DNA of 64,000 nucleotides, taken from assembly GCA_008692225.1 (NCBI GenBank), contig VICG01000010.1:1860001-1924000 (forward strand), in the 5' to 3' direction. Made by a program: the position numbers and the translations under genes. Numbering within the stretch: the first letter of the stretch is position 1; each line of letters opens with the position of its first letter. The notes below the pieces were generated by a model. The model was not told the DNA's origin and made no database searches. It saw only the letters and a program-made list of their open reading frames with translations. Shown one piece after another: positions 12,904 through 25,993 of the stretch. Source of the DNA: Monilinia fructicola (Eukaryota; Ascomycota; Leotiomycetes; Helotiales; Sclerotiniaceae).

Positions 12904-14640
12904 CCTAGGTACTAGACTATCCTACCTCCTCTACAGGGACTACCTAGTATACCCCCGGCCCGTACCTTTTTAAACTGGTATTGTATTGCTTGGCTAGATA
13001 GATATTGGCTAGATATTGGTTAGAGACCGACTAGATACCTGGATTGACATCTTCTAGGTACCTAGCTATAGGTAGGTAGCTACAGTAGCTATAACTATCA
13101 TCCTACTCGTAACTCGAGTATCATTAAAGCGTAAATCTCTCCAATGATAGCTACTGTACATGTCATCATTGAACAACTGAACCATTCCTCTGTAACCATC
13201 AAACCACAACTAAAAAAAGTACAACCAGCACAACCAGTACCAGGGCTACTTGTACCTATTGAACCATCAAACCCTTCCAAGGTCTAGAACCCAATGATTT
13301 GTTTTTCTAAATCAGATCTTTCTCAGGGTTTATATTTATGTTCTTCAAGTAATCATGAGAATGTTCATCGATTGGTTCATGAATCGAGATGCTAGAGTCT
13401 TGCTAACTCGAATACTACTAGCTAAGGTATCCATGGGTCCATCTAACATCTAACCCTACAGGAAACTTCAACCCTCTAACCTCCGCCAACATTAACGACA
13501 ATCTCGCCTCATTATTCCCATCCATAGCCATACATCAGCAACCCATACCTACCAGCTCAATCTACAGAGTACTACCCATCAATCAACATCTCAAATACGG
13601 AGGATCCAACTTCCGAACCTCCCCATCCATCCAAGACACACACTTTCATACAATAGTCCCTCACAACCTTCCATGCCGAGGTCAGTAAGTACTGTAGAGG
13701 ACTCCGTAGAGAAAGAAAACCCACTCATAAAGATTCCCCACCATATGTGGCCCGACTCATCGTAAGCCAACCAATCATCCAACCAACCACCAGCCCCAAC
13801 CACCAGCCCCAACCCCACCCAGCCCCAATCACCAGCCCCGACCAACACAAAACCCATCCATCCTCCATCTACAAAGTACACAGCCTCCCGACTCAACTCC
13901 ACCAAACCCAATAAAATAATAAGGCTGAGCCCAACTCTATGCATACCTAGGTACAGTACTGTAAGTCTCTTCTGCCCAGTGCCCAATGCCCAGTACCCAC
14001 GTCCACATCCAAGTTTATGCACGCATCAGTCTGAAGTCTGAAGATTGAACCCGCCCATGATCTTGCAATTGACTCTATCCTCTCCAGTATCCTCTACTGT
14101 AGTTCTACCCTACCCTGATCCCGATCCTGATCCTCAACACGATCATCACCGCAACCCCACCAACCGCAAACCCAAACCTGCCCTAAACTCAATCAACACG
14201 AACATGAAGCAGCCCATCGCCCAAAACCAGACACCATATAGAACTATACTATATTAACCACCTACCGCATCACAAGGCCACGACACACTTATCTCTGCGA
14301 CGGAGGAAAATGCACGGAAGGTTGTGTGTGTGTTGAGGATGGGGAGAGGGGGGGGGAGGGTGATGATGTGGAGGGTTGTATTTTTGTGCAAGGAGGGCAG
14401 ACAACGGTGGTTAGTGAAGGGGAGGGAGAGGGGGAGGGAGGAAGAGGTGTTTGTTTGATGTTGACGTTTCCAGGTACTTTATTAATAAATATATGAATAC
14501 TTGCTCCTCCTCTTGATATTTATTATAATATATCTAGATTATCTGAAAGCTTGTGAATTAATGTTCTTTTAAGAATAGTATGTTTTATATAGATATAGAT
14601 ATATATAAATACTCGAGTAATCTAAATTATATGAATTTAA

Positions 14641-14794
14641 CTAGCACTCGCGGAAAATAAATTTTCAGACTATGGATTCTTCGAATTTTATTACTTAATG
14701 GGGGCTAGCCCCCAAACCCCAATCCTCACTTCGTTCGAGGCTAATAAAATTCTACGAATCCATAATCTAAAAATTTATTTTCCGTAAGTGCTAG
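14641..14794. mobile_element. Short inverted-repeat (MITE/foldback-like) element
   Basis: The left arm begins CTAGCACTCGCGGAAAATAA at 14641 and runs to about 14693. The right arm, read as reverse complement from 14794, begins CTAGCACTTACGGAAAATAA and runs to about 14742. The arms are about 53 bases with roughly six mismatches, mostly C/T or G/A transitions. The centre holds a smaller palindrome (GGGGGCTAGCCCCC near 14699-14712). There is no coding capacity, so any movement would depend on a transposase elsewhere. The element abuts the AAT tract. Target duplications cannot be defined because the right flank is repetitive. Confidence 0.8.
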
Positions 14795-14799
14795 TAGTA

Positions 14800-15125
<326 letters not shown>

Positions 15126-16787
15126 GTTTAAGTAATTATCTAAATAATCGTAAATGCCTCTAAAACTAGATTAGCTTTTATAATAATAAAGTTTTGAAAA
15201 TATTATATTAACTTATCCTTTCACTTTTTAGTATATAAGTTATATAAAGGATTTCTATATATTCTCTATATAACTTTATAACAAAAATAAGTAGATTGTG
15301 AATAAAATTAGTTTTTTAATATAGGATTTATTAATTGTCAAAGAGTTAGAATTTTGGTCCTATAATCAGGGCTATCTATATATCTACATATCTGATCCTC
15401 TTAACCTCAACTCCCCCAAAACCGATAACCCCCTCTCCCTCCCAACAAAATCCATAGCACACCTAACTAACCCTAACTCCATCCCACCCGCCCACGATCA
15501 TTCTCACAGGAAAGATGCAAGATGCTCTCCATATAATCAATCATAAACACCTCAGTACCATGCAACCCCCCGCAATCCACCCCAACGCCCCCGAACGAAT
15601 ATCCAGCACCTAAGTTCTTGTTCTAACAGCCAATCCCCTCCCCCCAAACCCATCCATCCAACCAACCCCCTCCAAAAAAATATACAAAAACCATCCCACG
15701 CAACCTGCCCAAGTAAACACAGTAAGCACAGTACTCAAAAAAAAACCCACAAATTCAACCGCCAGCAACCCAGCCCGACCCCAAGCGAACCTTGGAACTA
15801 CAAACCACAGTACATGTAATCACAGTACAGCACAGCACCACAGCACAGCACAGCACACAGTACAGTACAGGAATCCTCCCAACCCCGACGACGAAAGCGA
15901 GGAAGATCGCTCTCGCTATGTAGTGTGATGTAGCGGGGTGGGGATTAGATTGCTATACTCTGGAGATACATGGCTGGGATGTTCAATGGGTGGGTGGGTG
16001 GATATCTAGATTATAGACGGTACCACGGCACATACACACACACTCTCTCTCTCTCTCTCTTGCTGACGATTAGGAAAGATGTGAGGAGTGATGTTAGGAC
16101 TATTCTAGGTAGGCTTATGTAGAGAGTAGATAGGGTTGTGGCACCCGGGCGGTTTGATGCATGGGATCGGGGTTTTTGGATATGATTTTTTTTGGGGGGG
16201 GGGGAGGTTGTGTGCTGGGAAGAGAGGGGGCTTGGGGAAGGGGCGGGGAGGAAGAAGAGGAACTCTTGTTGCGTGGTTGATGGGGAGGCGGGGGGATAGG
16301 TGGTGGGGTGTGGTTTGGAGGAGGAAGGGAGGAAGGGAGGGGCGTATCTGATGTTTTGCGGGAGGTGCTTTTGGGGGGGGGGGGGGATATTTGAGGGGGA
16401 ACCAGAATCTGTAGATGGATGGATACGGAAACATGACTAACAACTATTTGATGCTAGTATGGCGGATAGGGGTCTTACCTATGATAAAATGTAGATGAGA
16501 TGAACGGAGAGGAGAAAAGAACAGAATGCATAAGTTAATTCTCCACCACTCACAACGATATCCTAGCCATGAGCATGGAGTTTGAAGGGGTATCTCATTG
16601 CTGCGGTAGAAAAGTAAGAAATGCTCGCAGTAATCTCACTTCATCCGTTCATCTAAATATGCTGACTATCGTTGAACGCCCATTCCCATACGTGGATTAT
16701 CCGTCCATCTCATCATGTACTCCGTCTCTTGCAAGAAACAACATACCACCCACTCATCCCGACAAACAAATATGACACGCGACATCC

Positions 16788-18394
16788 TCACCCAAAAATC
16801 CTGGGTTCCATGCCACATTCGCATTTTTTCGCCGCCAACAACTTCCGTCTCACTGCAAGACCAGATGCTATGGGACCGGCGATTGTACACAATACTAATG
16901 CCCAGATGATCACTAGAAATATCTGATCTTCAGCGATGTTTGAATTCTTGAAATTCTTCTTCGGCTGGGGCAATTTGTGCAGTGAGTATTTTCCCCGTTG
17001 ATTGTAAGATTAGTGTTCCGGAACTTTGTGCTTCGGAGGCGACCAGGAATCCAAAAACCTCCGCGTGCGATCATTGTTGATCCTACAATAATGGCGTCGA
17101 GGTGAGGGGGTTTCGATGGAAATTTCGTTTGGTGGTCGGGTGTCTCATTCACGGTTCCATCGTGTTGGGCAATTCCGCCGGGCTCACTTGGTGTTGCAAA
17201 TTTTGATGCGTTCGATCTTGTGGCAAAATAATCAAAATAGAGGACGAGTCCGACTGTTGCTTTGGCTAGAAACATTAAGATTGCATAGGAGATTCCTTTC
17301 CAGACGACTGAACTTGCGGAACATTTCGGAAACCGGAATGGAAAATCCGATGGATGCCTATACATGTTGTGAGATGAGATTGAACCTGTACGGAGGATGA
17401 AGTAAACCCACAAAGAAGAATGGCACCAAAATATGGTCCATGATTGGTTTGTAGTATCCCTCGAACATAATGGTGGGTAGATCAACCTCCATGTCCACAC
17501 CACCACTTTGCCAAGTGTATCGGATGATTGCTCCAGCTAGAAAGGCTGAGAGTAATACCGAACCCTCAACATATGCAGCGATAGTAACAAGGATGATGAG
17601 CATCAGGGTAGAAAGTATGAATCCAGTGTGTCGTGAGATTCCCTTATCCATATTGTAGCCCTCACTGAAAATTTCCTGGTCAACTTTTTTGACATGCAAA
17701 CATGGAACAAAAAGCTTTATATATGGGTTTAATAAGAAATGGCGTAAGTAGACAGGCCCCCATAATGAGACACAGGCTAGAAACGGCAGGACGAGCAATT
17801 TTCCAAGGATTTGATTGTCCTCGACCAAGTGCCGTGACAATCTTGACCATCACAAGGACTATAATATCATCTATCATGGCGGTGGCAGCGATCAAGGCAC
17901 CCATTGAAGTCTTTTGCAAATTGGCCGATGCGAGTATCATGAATGTGGATCCTAATGATGTTGAACATAGAGAGACTCCTGCCGAGAAGGCCGCCAATGC
18001 CGTTGGATATCCCGTATCTTCCACAGTACTAAACTTCATACCCATGATAGAAAATGATAATGCCATCGGCACTAGTATTCCAACAATTGCTGCTGAGAAC
18101 GTTATCCATATAGTCTTTTGCAATAGTCCAAGATCTGTAATAAGTCCTCCTTCAAATACTAAGCAGATAAGCCCAAGATATCCAAGGTATTGTATTGTTT
18201 CTTGGGTTTCTATTGCAAAGCCACGAAGTACCTGTGATGGGCATTCCAAAAATTATACCGATAAATATCTCGCCGATGAGTCCGCAGTAGAGGAACTTGT
18301 CAAGAACATCTCGAGTGATGTTGAGTACGAATATGAAAGTTGATAAGGGGAGTATGATACCAAGCCCAGGCTCAACATAAGGAAGGTAGGTCAT
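16788..18394 (-). CDS. Na+(K+)/H+ antiporter, CPA2-like, with several frameshifts
   Basis: Predicted multi-pass cation/proton exchanger. The start at 18394 (MTYLPYVEPGLGIILPLSTF) precedes hydrophobic segments; ETIQYLGYLGLICLVFEGGL, the sodium/hydrogen exchanger core with the buried acidic pair in ATAMIDDIIVLVMVK, AAYVEGSVLLSAFLAGAIIR, then ASIGFSIPVSEMF and a last helix DQIFLVIIWALVLCTIAGPI before the stop at 16788. One intron is clear at 17358-17411 (GTGGGT...TAG, 54 bp). Four single-base insertions are needed to read through: AAA at 18217-18219, T6 at 17685-17690, GG at 17318-17319 and TTT at 16939-16941 (plus-strand bases). Each lies in a homopolymer and each halves a conserved motif cleanly. 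The family is confident; the transported ion and organelle are not. Alternative to sequencing error: an inactivated gene. Confidence 0.85.
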
Positions 18395-21095
18395 TTTCTG
18401 AAACAGTTTGGAAAAACTGAGGAATCAACAAATCTGATTGTACAAAGGGAATATCTGAGATCTTAATGATGAGCGAAAAGTACCTAAAAAGTACTCATAT
18501 CAGAAAGAGCTTGAAAGTGTTGTCCTGACCCGTCGTTTAATTCATTTTCATTAGTAGATTCGTACATCACAATATGAATCTGCCTTATCAGATGGCATCG
18601 CATTTCAAACGCGATAGGCTGAATATAAAATCCTGTTTCGCCATTTCCATCCTCTCTGATTTTGTGCTGACACACGTGCAAACCGCCAACTCACCATACA
18701 AGTCTTCTTGTAGATGTTTTTTGCTTGACTCACCTGAGTGATTTATGATATAATTACGATCTGTCACCTTGTACAAAGACGTATCCTCCGTTCGGTAAGC
18801 TAGAAAAGTACATAAGGGGGGTGGGACGAGGACCATCTGGGTAACAAGTCATACTATGATAAACTAGATATCTCTGTCGCACAGTATCAGATCTGAATGC
18901 GTTATCTGATCTGCAGTTCGGAGGGATTAAGTTTTCCTAGTTTGAGCTCTTTGCATTTTTTCCTTCTCTTCAGTGAAAATAAGGGTCCTAACATCTGACT
19001 AGTATGGTGTCATATGAAAATTCTACGCTGAGCCTTGCTCGCTGGAATTTCACAACCATGGTAACCTGCTTGTAACCTGGGGTTACAAGCAATGGTTTCT
19101 GATCAATGTCCCCATCGTTGGTACTACAGTGAGTTGAGGGTGGTAAAGTATCCTAAAATCAACAGAATCATTTAAACTTGTGAACAGCTTCAAATACCTG
19201 GCAAAAAAATTGAGAGGCGTATTCAAAGGAGATTGGTCCCCAGTGACTGGTATCCACCGTCTAGGAGCTATGAGTGAAAATGTCACTCAAATTGGGCAGC
19301 AGAGAAGACAAGACTCAAGCCAAGATCACCACATGGCATCTAAGCTCCTAAACGATAAACCTGGTTGTACTCTTCATGAGAAGAGCCAACTTTGCTTCAG
19401 AATTACTCGTAGATGTCATTTCTCGAAGTTGATGGAAATTTTCTTTGGGCAACCCTGACATGAGATGACGACGCGAATCCATTAGAGGCACGGGTTTCTA
19501 TATTGAAAAAGAAACATACGTATGCGTAAATCATAAACTTACTCAGCATATTTCGATTTGATGAGAAGTTAGAAGTTAGATGTTTTTGAACTTTACAATC
19601 CTTAGATACAGGTCCATGTGATGCCGTCGTCGATTTTGGTAGAATCTGGCCAACATTCTTTGACTCATACCAATGTAAGGTTAACTGGCTATATTTCAAT
19701 ATCCTTTGAAACTTATAGGCAAAGAAGAAAAAGAAAGAGAAAAAGGCCATGGGAAAGCAACAACTCAATTCTAAAAAGTAGTAAATTTCTTTTCTTTTGT
19801 TGTATGTAGTTCATTGCTGGCTTGAGTGTGTGAGAAGCATGGGTGGGGTAGTTCTAATAAGATTACTAGGTAGTTCTAGCTCAACAACTACCAGATTAAA
19901 AAACTTAGTAAATAAGCGTTTTCTAATAAGAACATTTATTTTATTTTTACCCACCTAGTAAATAAATCGCTTACCCTACTTTTCCGCCAACCCATCCCTC
20001 CCATTTAGCTAGCATTTTTATATTAAATATTATTTTAATAATATTATTTAAAACTTTTTAAAAAATAAAATATATATTTAAATAAATTTCTATATAAAAA
20101 CATAATATAACTTTTTATAAGATTTTTATAAAATCTATTAATAATTATATAATTTTTTTTAAAAATAATATATTAAATATAAAATTTTTAACTAATTTTT
20201 AAATTTTAAATTATTATAAATTAAAATTAAAATTTTAATATTTAAATATTTATATCAAATAAAATAAATAGTATAGATTAAAAATATAATTTTAATTAAA
20301 ATTAACTTTAAGATTTTATAAAGATATAGATATCTTTAACAATTTTTTATTAATTGAATATATCTTTTTTAAAAAAATAATTTTTAATTATAATTTAATA
20401 TTAAATTAAAAATTCAAATTCTAATTTCTTATAATTCTTCAATTAATCTTATAAAAAAATCGTAGAACTTTAAAAATTTAAAGATTTATAATTATTATAA
20501 TATAAATCACTATTTAAACTTTTAGTTAATTATATTAATTAATTTAAAGAGTTATTAATACGTTTAAAATAACGGTTTTAGTAAATAAAATGCTAGCCAA
20601 ATGGGGGGGGGTGACGAAAAGTAGGGTAGGCGACTTATATAGATATATACGGAGTATATCTATATCTCTTTATATACATGCACACAAGTATCCCACATGT
20701 AAAAGGTTATCTAGGTAAGGTTACACCTAAAGTTACTCGAGTATTTATATTTACTCTGTTTATATTGATAATCAAGGATATTCTGTGAATATTGCGATCA
20801 TTGACTTCCAAATTGCTCTCAATACTTTGTTTGGTTCAAGGCATTTGTTTCAATTAATTTATCTAATTGATTTATTTGACTTAAACATTCTCACGTATTC
20901 CAGGTTCATCTTGATCTCATCAATATGGATGGCACTTCCAACGTGATACTTGTAGAACTACAAGGTCTCCTACCAGGAACCAATCAATCGAAGCACTTGT
21001 CTCCACTAATTCTAGAGCTTTCTTGACAATCCTGTTTGTATATCAAAGTAGGATTGAAGCTTCACATCCTTCTCTTTTCCTTATGGAATACAGCA
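18395..21095. other. Intergenic region with an AT-rich element
   Basis: No gene is supported. ORFs at 18484-19809 lack domain features. The most marked object is the AT-rich element at 19965-20637, described separately. The last 450 bases (20640-21095) contain a TACGGAGTA motif (20648-20656) and TATA-rich DNA and should include the promoter of the large plus-strand gene. Confidence 0.5.
19965..20637. mobile_element. AT-rich element bounded by imperfect terminal inverted repeats
   Basis: The left end reads ATCGCTTACCCTACTTTTCC and continues to TTAGCTAGCATTTTTAT near 20030. The right end, as reverse complement, reads GTCGCCTACCCTACTTTTCG and continues to TTGGCTAGCATTTTATT near 20580. The roughly 50-base arms differ by several C/T changes and short indels in C runs. 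The ~550 bases between them are almost entirely A and T with no reading frame. This fits a MITE or a transposon remnant eroded toward AT, possibly by RIP. No transposase sequence remains. Confidence 0.7.
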
Positions 21096-24000
21096 ATGGA
21101 TATAAACACGTCTTCACAGTGCAATGCACTAAACGTGTCTGATGAGAGTCGATGTTTGGAGACAGCTACATCCATAAATGGGCTCTTTTGTAGCTTTCAC
21201 TCTAAACAATGTCAAGGTATGATATTCCCTGAAACTTTTTGAGGAATTGAATATATCTAACAATACTCAGGTCTCTATCGTGGATATAAACTTCGCACAG
21301 CTAGACTTGAGCGCCTGGACAGCTCTGTTCCCTTGTACCTTGCAAATACAAAAACTTCACTCGAAAATGAGAGCTTTAAGGATGTAACAACGGAGGCAGA
21401 ATGCAAGGAGCTACATGATTGGCTATGGACCAAATATCAGTTACTGGAAAGGGTAATAAGGGCCAGGAGATTGCATCATAGTCGGTTCTTCAGTCAGAAT
21501 ATGGATTATGGGCATGCTAAATTTTTGGACCAACTCGTAAACCAGAAAATAAATATTACGAAGGCTTTGGGGAGACTTGAGAGGAGGACTGCTGAGGTTT
21601 GTCATTGTTCTGTAACCACTGTCGACATTATATTAATTCAATCTTTACCAGATCTTGTATAAGAATCAACAATGGTTCAAATGGATTCGAGAGTGTCAAG
21701 ATGACGAAGAAGCGAATCGGGGAAAAGGAGCAAAAAGAAGATAAGGCAAGAAGCACAATTATGGCAGAGAAATTGGAAGCAAGCAAAACAGAGAATGGAG
21801 GAAAAGATGAGAAGAGAAGAGAAAAAGAAGCAAGATATGTTCCTGGAGAAAATATATAAGGAGAAGATGAAGGAGGTAGAGAATGAAAAGGCGGATGATG
21901 AGATGGATTGGGATCCCATCGAAGATGAACTGGAGGATGGAAGAGGGAGCTTTATTGGTATGTTCATCTCCACTCTACCAATCAAATGCGCACAGGTTAA
22001 ATTACAAAATTTACTTTGCGTGCTCAACAAATACAAACTAAACCATGATGAAAGACCTCATGCGCTCTTTCTTGTGGATGTCCTCAGAAGAGCAAAAGCC
22101 TGAAGAGCCCCCGTCAAGTGAAACCAAGCAGAGCAATGAAGAGTCTCAAGAATCAGCTCGGAGAAATTCTATCGATGAAATTGCATCCCTGCTTGAGTCT
22201 TCTACTGTATCAAAAAAATCGAAGAAGAAAAAGAAGAAGAATGCAGCAGCTGGGGCCACCACATCCCCTCAGCTTACAAAGACAAACAAACCCACACCAA
22301 AACCGCAGGAGCTCCCTGATAAATCTCTTATCGAAAGTCGACAGGATATGCATGATAGGTTGGCTCATGGCATAAAAATTGACCTCAATGATGTCCACGG
22401 CGTACTAGTCGCTGGAACCGTTGAGAATCCCAATGTTCAAAAAACAACTCGAACCTTTACAGAATATGAAATACAACGACTGCTGAACGAAGTCTCTGAG
22501 ATCAAACACCTATTATTCTGTAGATTATTACTTGGACACGCTGCATTACTCCCAGCAGCTCTCCGCGCTGATAGTACAGAGGCATTTTTTGAAGACAAAG
22601 AAGTGAGCAGTGCCCGCTTTGAGAGATGTTTGTTTGAAAATGGAGAAGCCCAGTCTTCAAGAGATTCGTGATGCATGCGCAGATTTCTTTAGATCTGAAG
22701 AAGAGGAAACAGAAGAGCAGGATGATCTAGAGACTCAAAGAGATGATGCTGATATTCACGAAGACCTTAAAGCCAAACCTATTGACCCTCATGACGTGAA
22801 GATGAGCTTGAAACGGAAAAAGCGTGGGGAATTGCCCGGAACATGGCGCTCAAAAAGAGAGCTTTCCAGGGAGGCGGCAGCTGAGAATATGCTTGGACAG
22901 GCTCCTGGGATGGCTTCATCCATGGGAAGTATTCTTAGGGGTACGGAAGGGGGCGCGATTGACTTTGGTGATTCTACCAATTCGCGTCAACCACGCAGAA
23001 AGATCCGCGTGAAGGTTTGTGGTCGAACGATATGGAATTATCCCAGTGATAAAGCAATGAGTCGTGGAGGATGGTTACACTTTTCCATTATTGCGAAGGA
23101 TAGCAATCTTAATACTGCAATCGAGCTTTGTCGCAATTGGAACGAATTCTTTGAGCTAAATATTTTGGCTTGTTGGGGGTACTTTCCTGCTTCAAATTGG
23201 GCATCATGGGTTGGCAATAGACTGAAGCAGCAAGCCTTACAGCTGGTGAGTTTCAGTGGCTTAGATTATTTCTGGTTGGTTAATGACGTGATCCCTAGGG
23301 CTTTATCATGTATTACGAAAGTTCAGATCCGGATGCTAAAGATCTCAGTGTAAGTTTTTCTCAAGGAGGCCGTAGCAAACAAACCCGACGTCAGCATGCT
23401 ATATTTCAAGCAAGAAATGTAATCTGTGCCCATATCAAGCGAGATGATCAAGCAAGTCGCCGATTCATTCAATATCTATCCATGCAAAGTCACCGGTTAG
23501 TTTTGCTTGTTAGGGATGCCGAGAGTGGTAGGCTGTTGGTAAAACCCCCGGAAGAAGAGAGATGGCTATGGCGAGAGAAAAGTGGTTTGGGACGAGCTGT
23601 CAAGAATGTGTGGAACGTTCTGAAAAGAATTGGACCAGAATTTTTTGAGGAGATGGATCGTCATCGCCAGTGGAACTTTTCCTTCAAAGATTATTACGAT
23701 GTTTATGTTTGGGATCTCGAGCCTGGCGATACCTTGGCTGGACTGTTTAATACCGTTCAACAGGTAAGTGTCGCTTGGGGGTGATTTATCAAACCGTACT
23801 AACAAATCGTAGATGCTAATCAAAAGCACTTCGGTGTGGCACTGGCAAAGACTTGTACAAACCAGCGGAATCCATCTTGAAGACACTCTATCGAGATGAA
23901 GATAGCAATTATAGAGATGTCAGACCAGGAGATCCAGTACAATTCGTGAACCAATGGGACTATCTTCAAGATGAGGAATCAAAATTCTTCTATGGTGATA

Positions 24001-25694
24001 TCGATGGACCGAATCAATTACCGACTGAGCCAACAGACTCATGGCCGAGTAATCTCTTTTACAATAAGGCCGATGCTTTAGAGGATGAAGTATTGTTTCC
24101 AGAGGAGCGAACTGAAGAGGCATCAAATGCCCTGTTAGCGGTTGGTAAAAAAGATTCGTTGAGAGCATTTGAGGAAGAAGACTTTTCTATCAAAAGATTT
24201 GTAGAAGGAACCTGGAATTGGGAGTCCGAGGACTCGGAAACCTCGGACGATGCTGAAGATTCCGAGTATGAGCTTCAATCGACGCATGAAAGTCCCATTG
24301 AGGACGATGGTAATGATGAGTGGGAAGATGTGGACGTAGACAACGACGGTGAAGAAGATGATGACAGGGAAGAGTTCTCGAAATTCTTCCCCAAAGAAAC
24401 TTTGGCCCGTTGTACACAGACTTGCCGTTGAGAAGAGTTACAAAAATGACTTTCCAAACGATAACTTAGAAGGAGAGTTCATAAGGTTCATCGAAAAAAC
24501 AACATCGAGAAGTATGATTCCACTCTTTTGTTCACCTTCCCAGGTAAAACTGACTCGTGTGTAGCTTTCAAGAAAGCTTGGCATACGGCTGATGCTACCC
24601 CAATGGACATGAGCGGTATCTGGAAATGAAGAGAATGGCCCATAAATCCTGGAAATATAATCATACCCGCAAAGACTTCTTCGGAAAGGCTTCGACAGTT
24701 CTCAATTTCCAGGTAATGGGGTGGTTAGATGTCACAGCCGATGACGTGAAAGATGCTCAGAAAGCCCTGGGTAAGGTGTATCCTTTTTTCAATCCAGAAT
24801 TTCTCGAAACAGAGGAGGGAAAGGAATTCAAAGACTCGTTGATGTTTAATCAAGAGGAGAGAGCAAAGTGTTATCCGGATATTAGAACCGACAAATCTAC
24901 TGTTCATCACCCTAAAGAGTTTTACGCCGATCTCGACAAATGCCGTAAGAAGATGAGGTTCATTGATGATTATACATCATTTCCACTCGAATGGGATATA
25001 ACAATCAGACCTATAATCGCAAAACGTAAGCCATTCACTCCTTTCTTCCACATGCCAACCCTACTTACAAAGCTTTCAGTTTACAAGTCTGGTATTATTC
25101 GTAGCCATGCCTCAAGGGAAGCTAGTTGTCAGGCATTTCAGGGTACAGAAGCAATTCGTCCTTCCAAACCCGATCTCTTTGTCGACTGGCGTAGTGTAGT
25201 CGATAATCTCGAAATGCCGGAATGGATGGAAGATCCCGGTAAAATTCCACCCCTTATAAACATTGCCAGAACGTTTCTCGAGTTCCAATCCCAACGCCAA
25301 ATTCGCCTTGTTAAGCTTATGGAGCGCCCCCTATTTTTATCCTCTGACGGTTGGTCACGATAAGCGTGACGGCTTTACTTTTTACGATCTGACAGGACGC
25401 ATGTTCACTTGGCTGTTTGTCCCGAAAGATCTGCCGAACTCAGAGTTTAGTATGCATGCAGCCTGTAAGAATCGAATAGAGCCTTTCAAGAAACAGTTTG
25501 GGAGTAACGTGGTAGCAAAGAGGGACAAGTACTTGGTCATGGGGAAGGATGAGAGGGAATTGGCGAAGATTGCGGCTGGAGTTACTTATGCGGTGCAAAT
25601 GAGACCGTGGAGACAGGAGGTAGATCTTTGGAGAAGTTTTATCAATGTTGATTTGAAGTTTTTGGAAGGCTTGGGTGAGAGGTGGTGGGAGTAA
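21096..25694 (+). CDS. Large conserved fungal protein of unknown function, N-terminal Cys/His motif, many frameshifts
   Basis: One gene of about 1,300 codons in seven exons. It opens MDINTSSQCNALNVSDESRC with a compact motif C-x9-C-x11-C-x2-H-x4-C (ending FCSFHSKQC), likely metal binding. Introns: 21217-21270, 21597-21651, 21958-22054, 23246-23298, 23764-23812 and 24512-24564. Downstream are a coiled-coil Lys/Glu region, the core (LACWGYFPASNWASWVGNRL, WREKSGLGRA, FKDYYDVYVWDLEPGD), a long acidic stretch (DSETSDDAEDSEYE) and a C-terminal region (SLWSAPYFYPLTVGHDKRDG) ending at 25694. I recognise the architecture from other ascomycetes only as a hypothetical protein. About seven single-base breaks are needed: G4 at 21719-21722, near 21748, near 22608, A4 at 23822-23825, near 24410, near 24610 and near 25280. 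I would treat it as one gene, not a string of small ones. Confidence 0.75.
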
Positions 25695-25993
25695 GAAAAT
25701 GGTATGTGTCTATAGAATTGTGTTCGGTCCGTCGCATAAGTCATTAAAAGTGCAATTCGAAAACGCTTCAGCATAAGTGTTATGTAAGAATGGCAAGTCA
25801 CTACTGGTAGATGACAGATGCAAGATACCCGAAACAAGAAGCATTATCTTCAAATAGGCTGTAGGGAACCATATCTACCACTTTTAATGAGGTCACTCCC
25901 TGAGAAGAATGGAGGCTGCAAAGTTTTTCTTCACATTTGCAGTGCGTGTTTTAAGAATTTTCTGTACCATTTTTGTATCATCCATCTCCTCAA

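Noticed and set aside
13591..14022. 143-aa minus ORF rich in Gly/Trp/Val
   Set aside because: Arises from C-rich repeated CCAACC-type DNA; composition, not a protein family, explains it.
15460..15480. Telomere-like CTAACCCTAACTCC
   Set aside because: Only one or two imperfect units in C-rich DNA, with ordinary genes on both sides.
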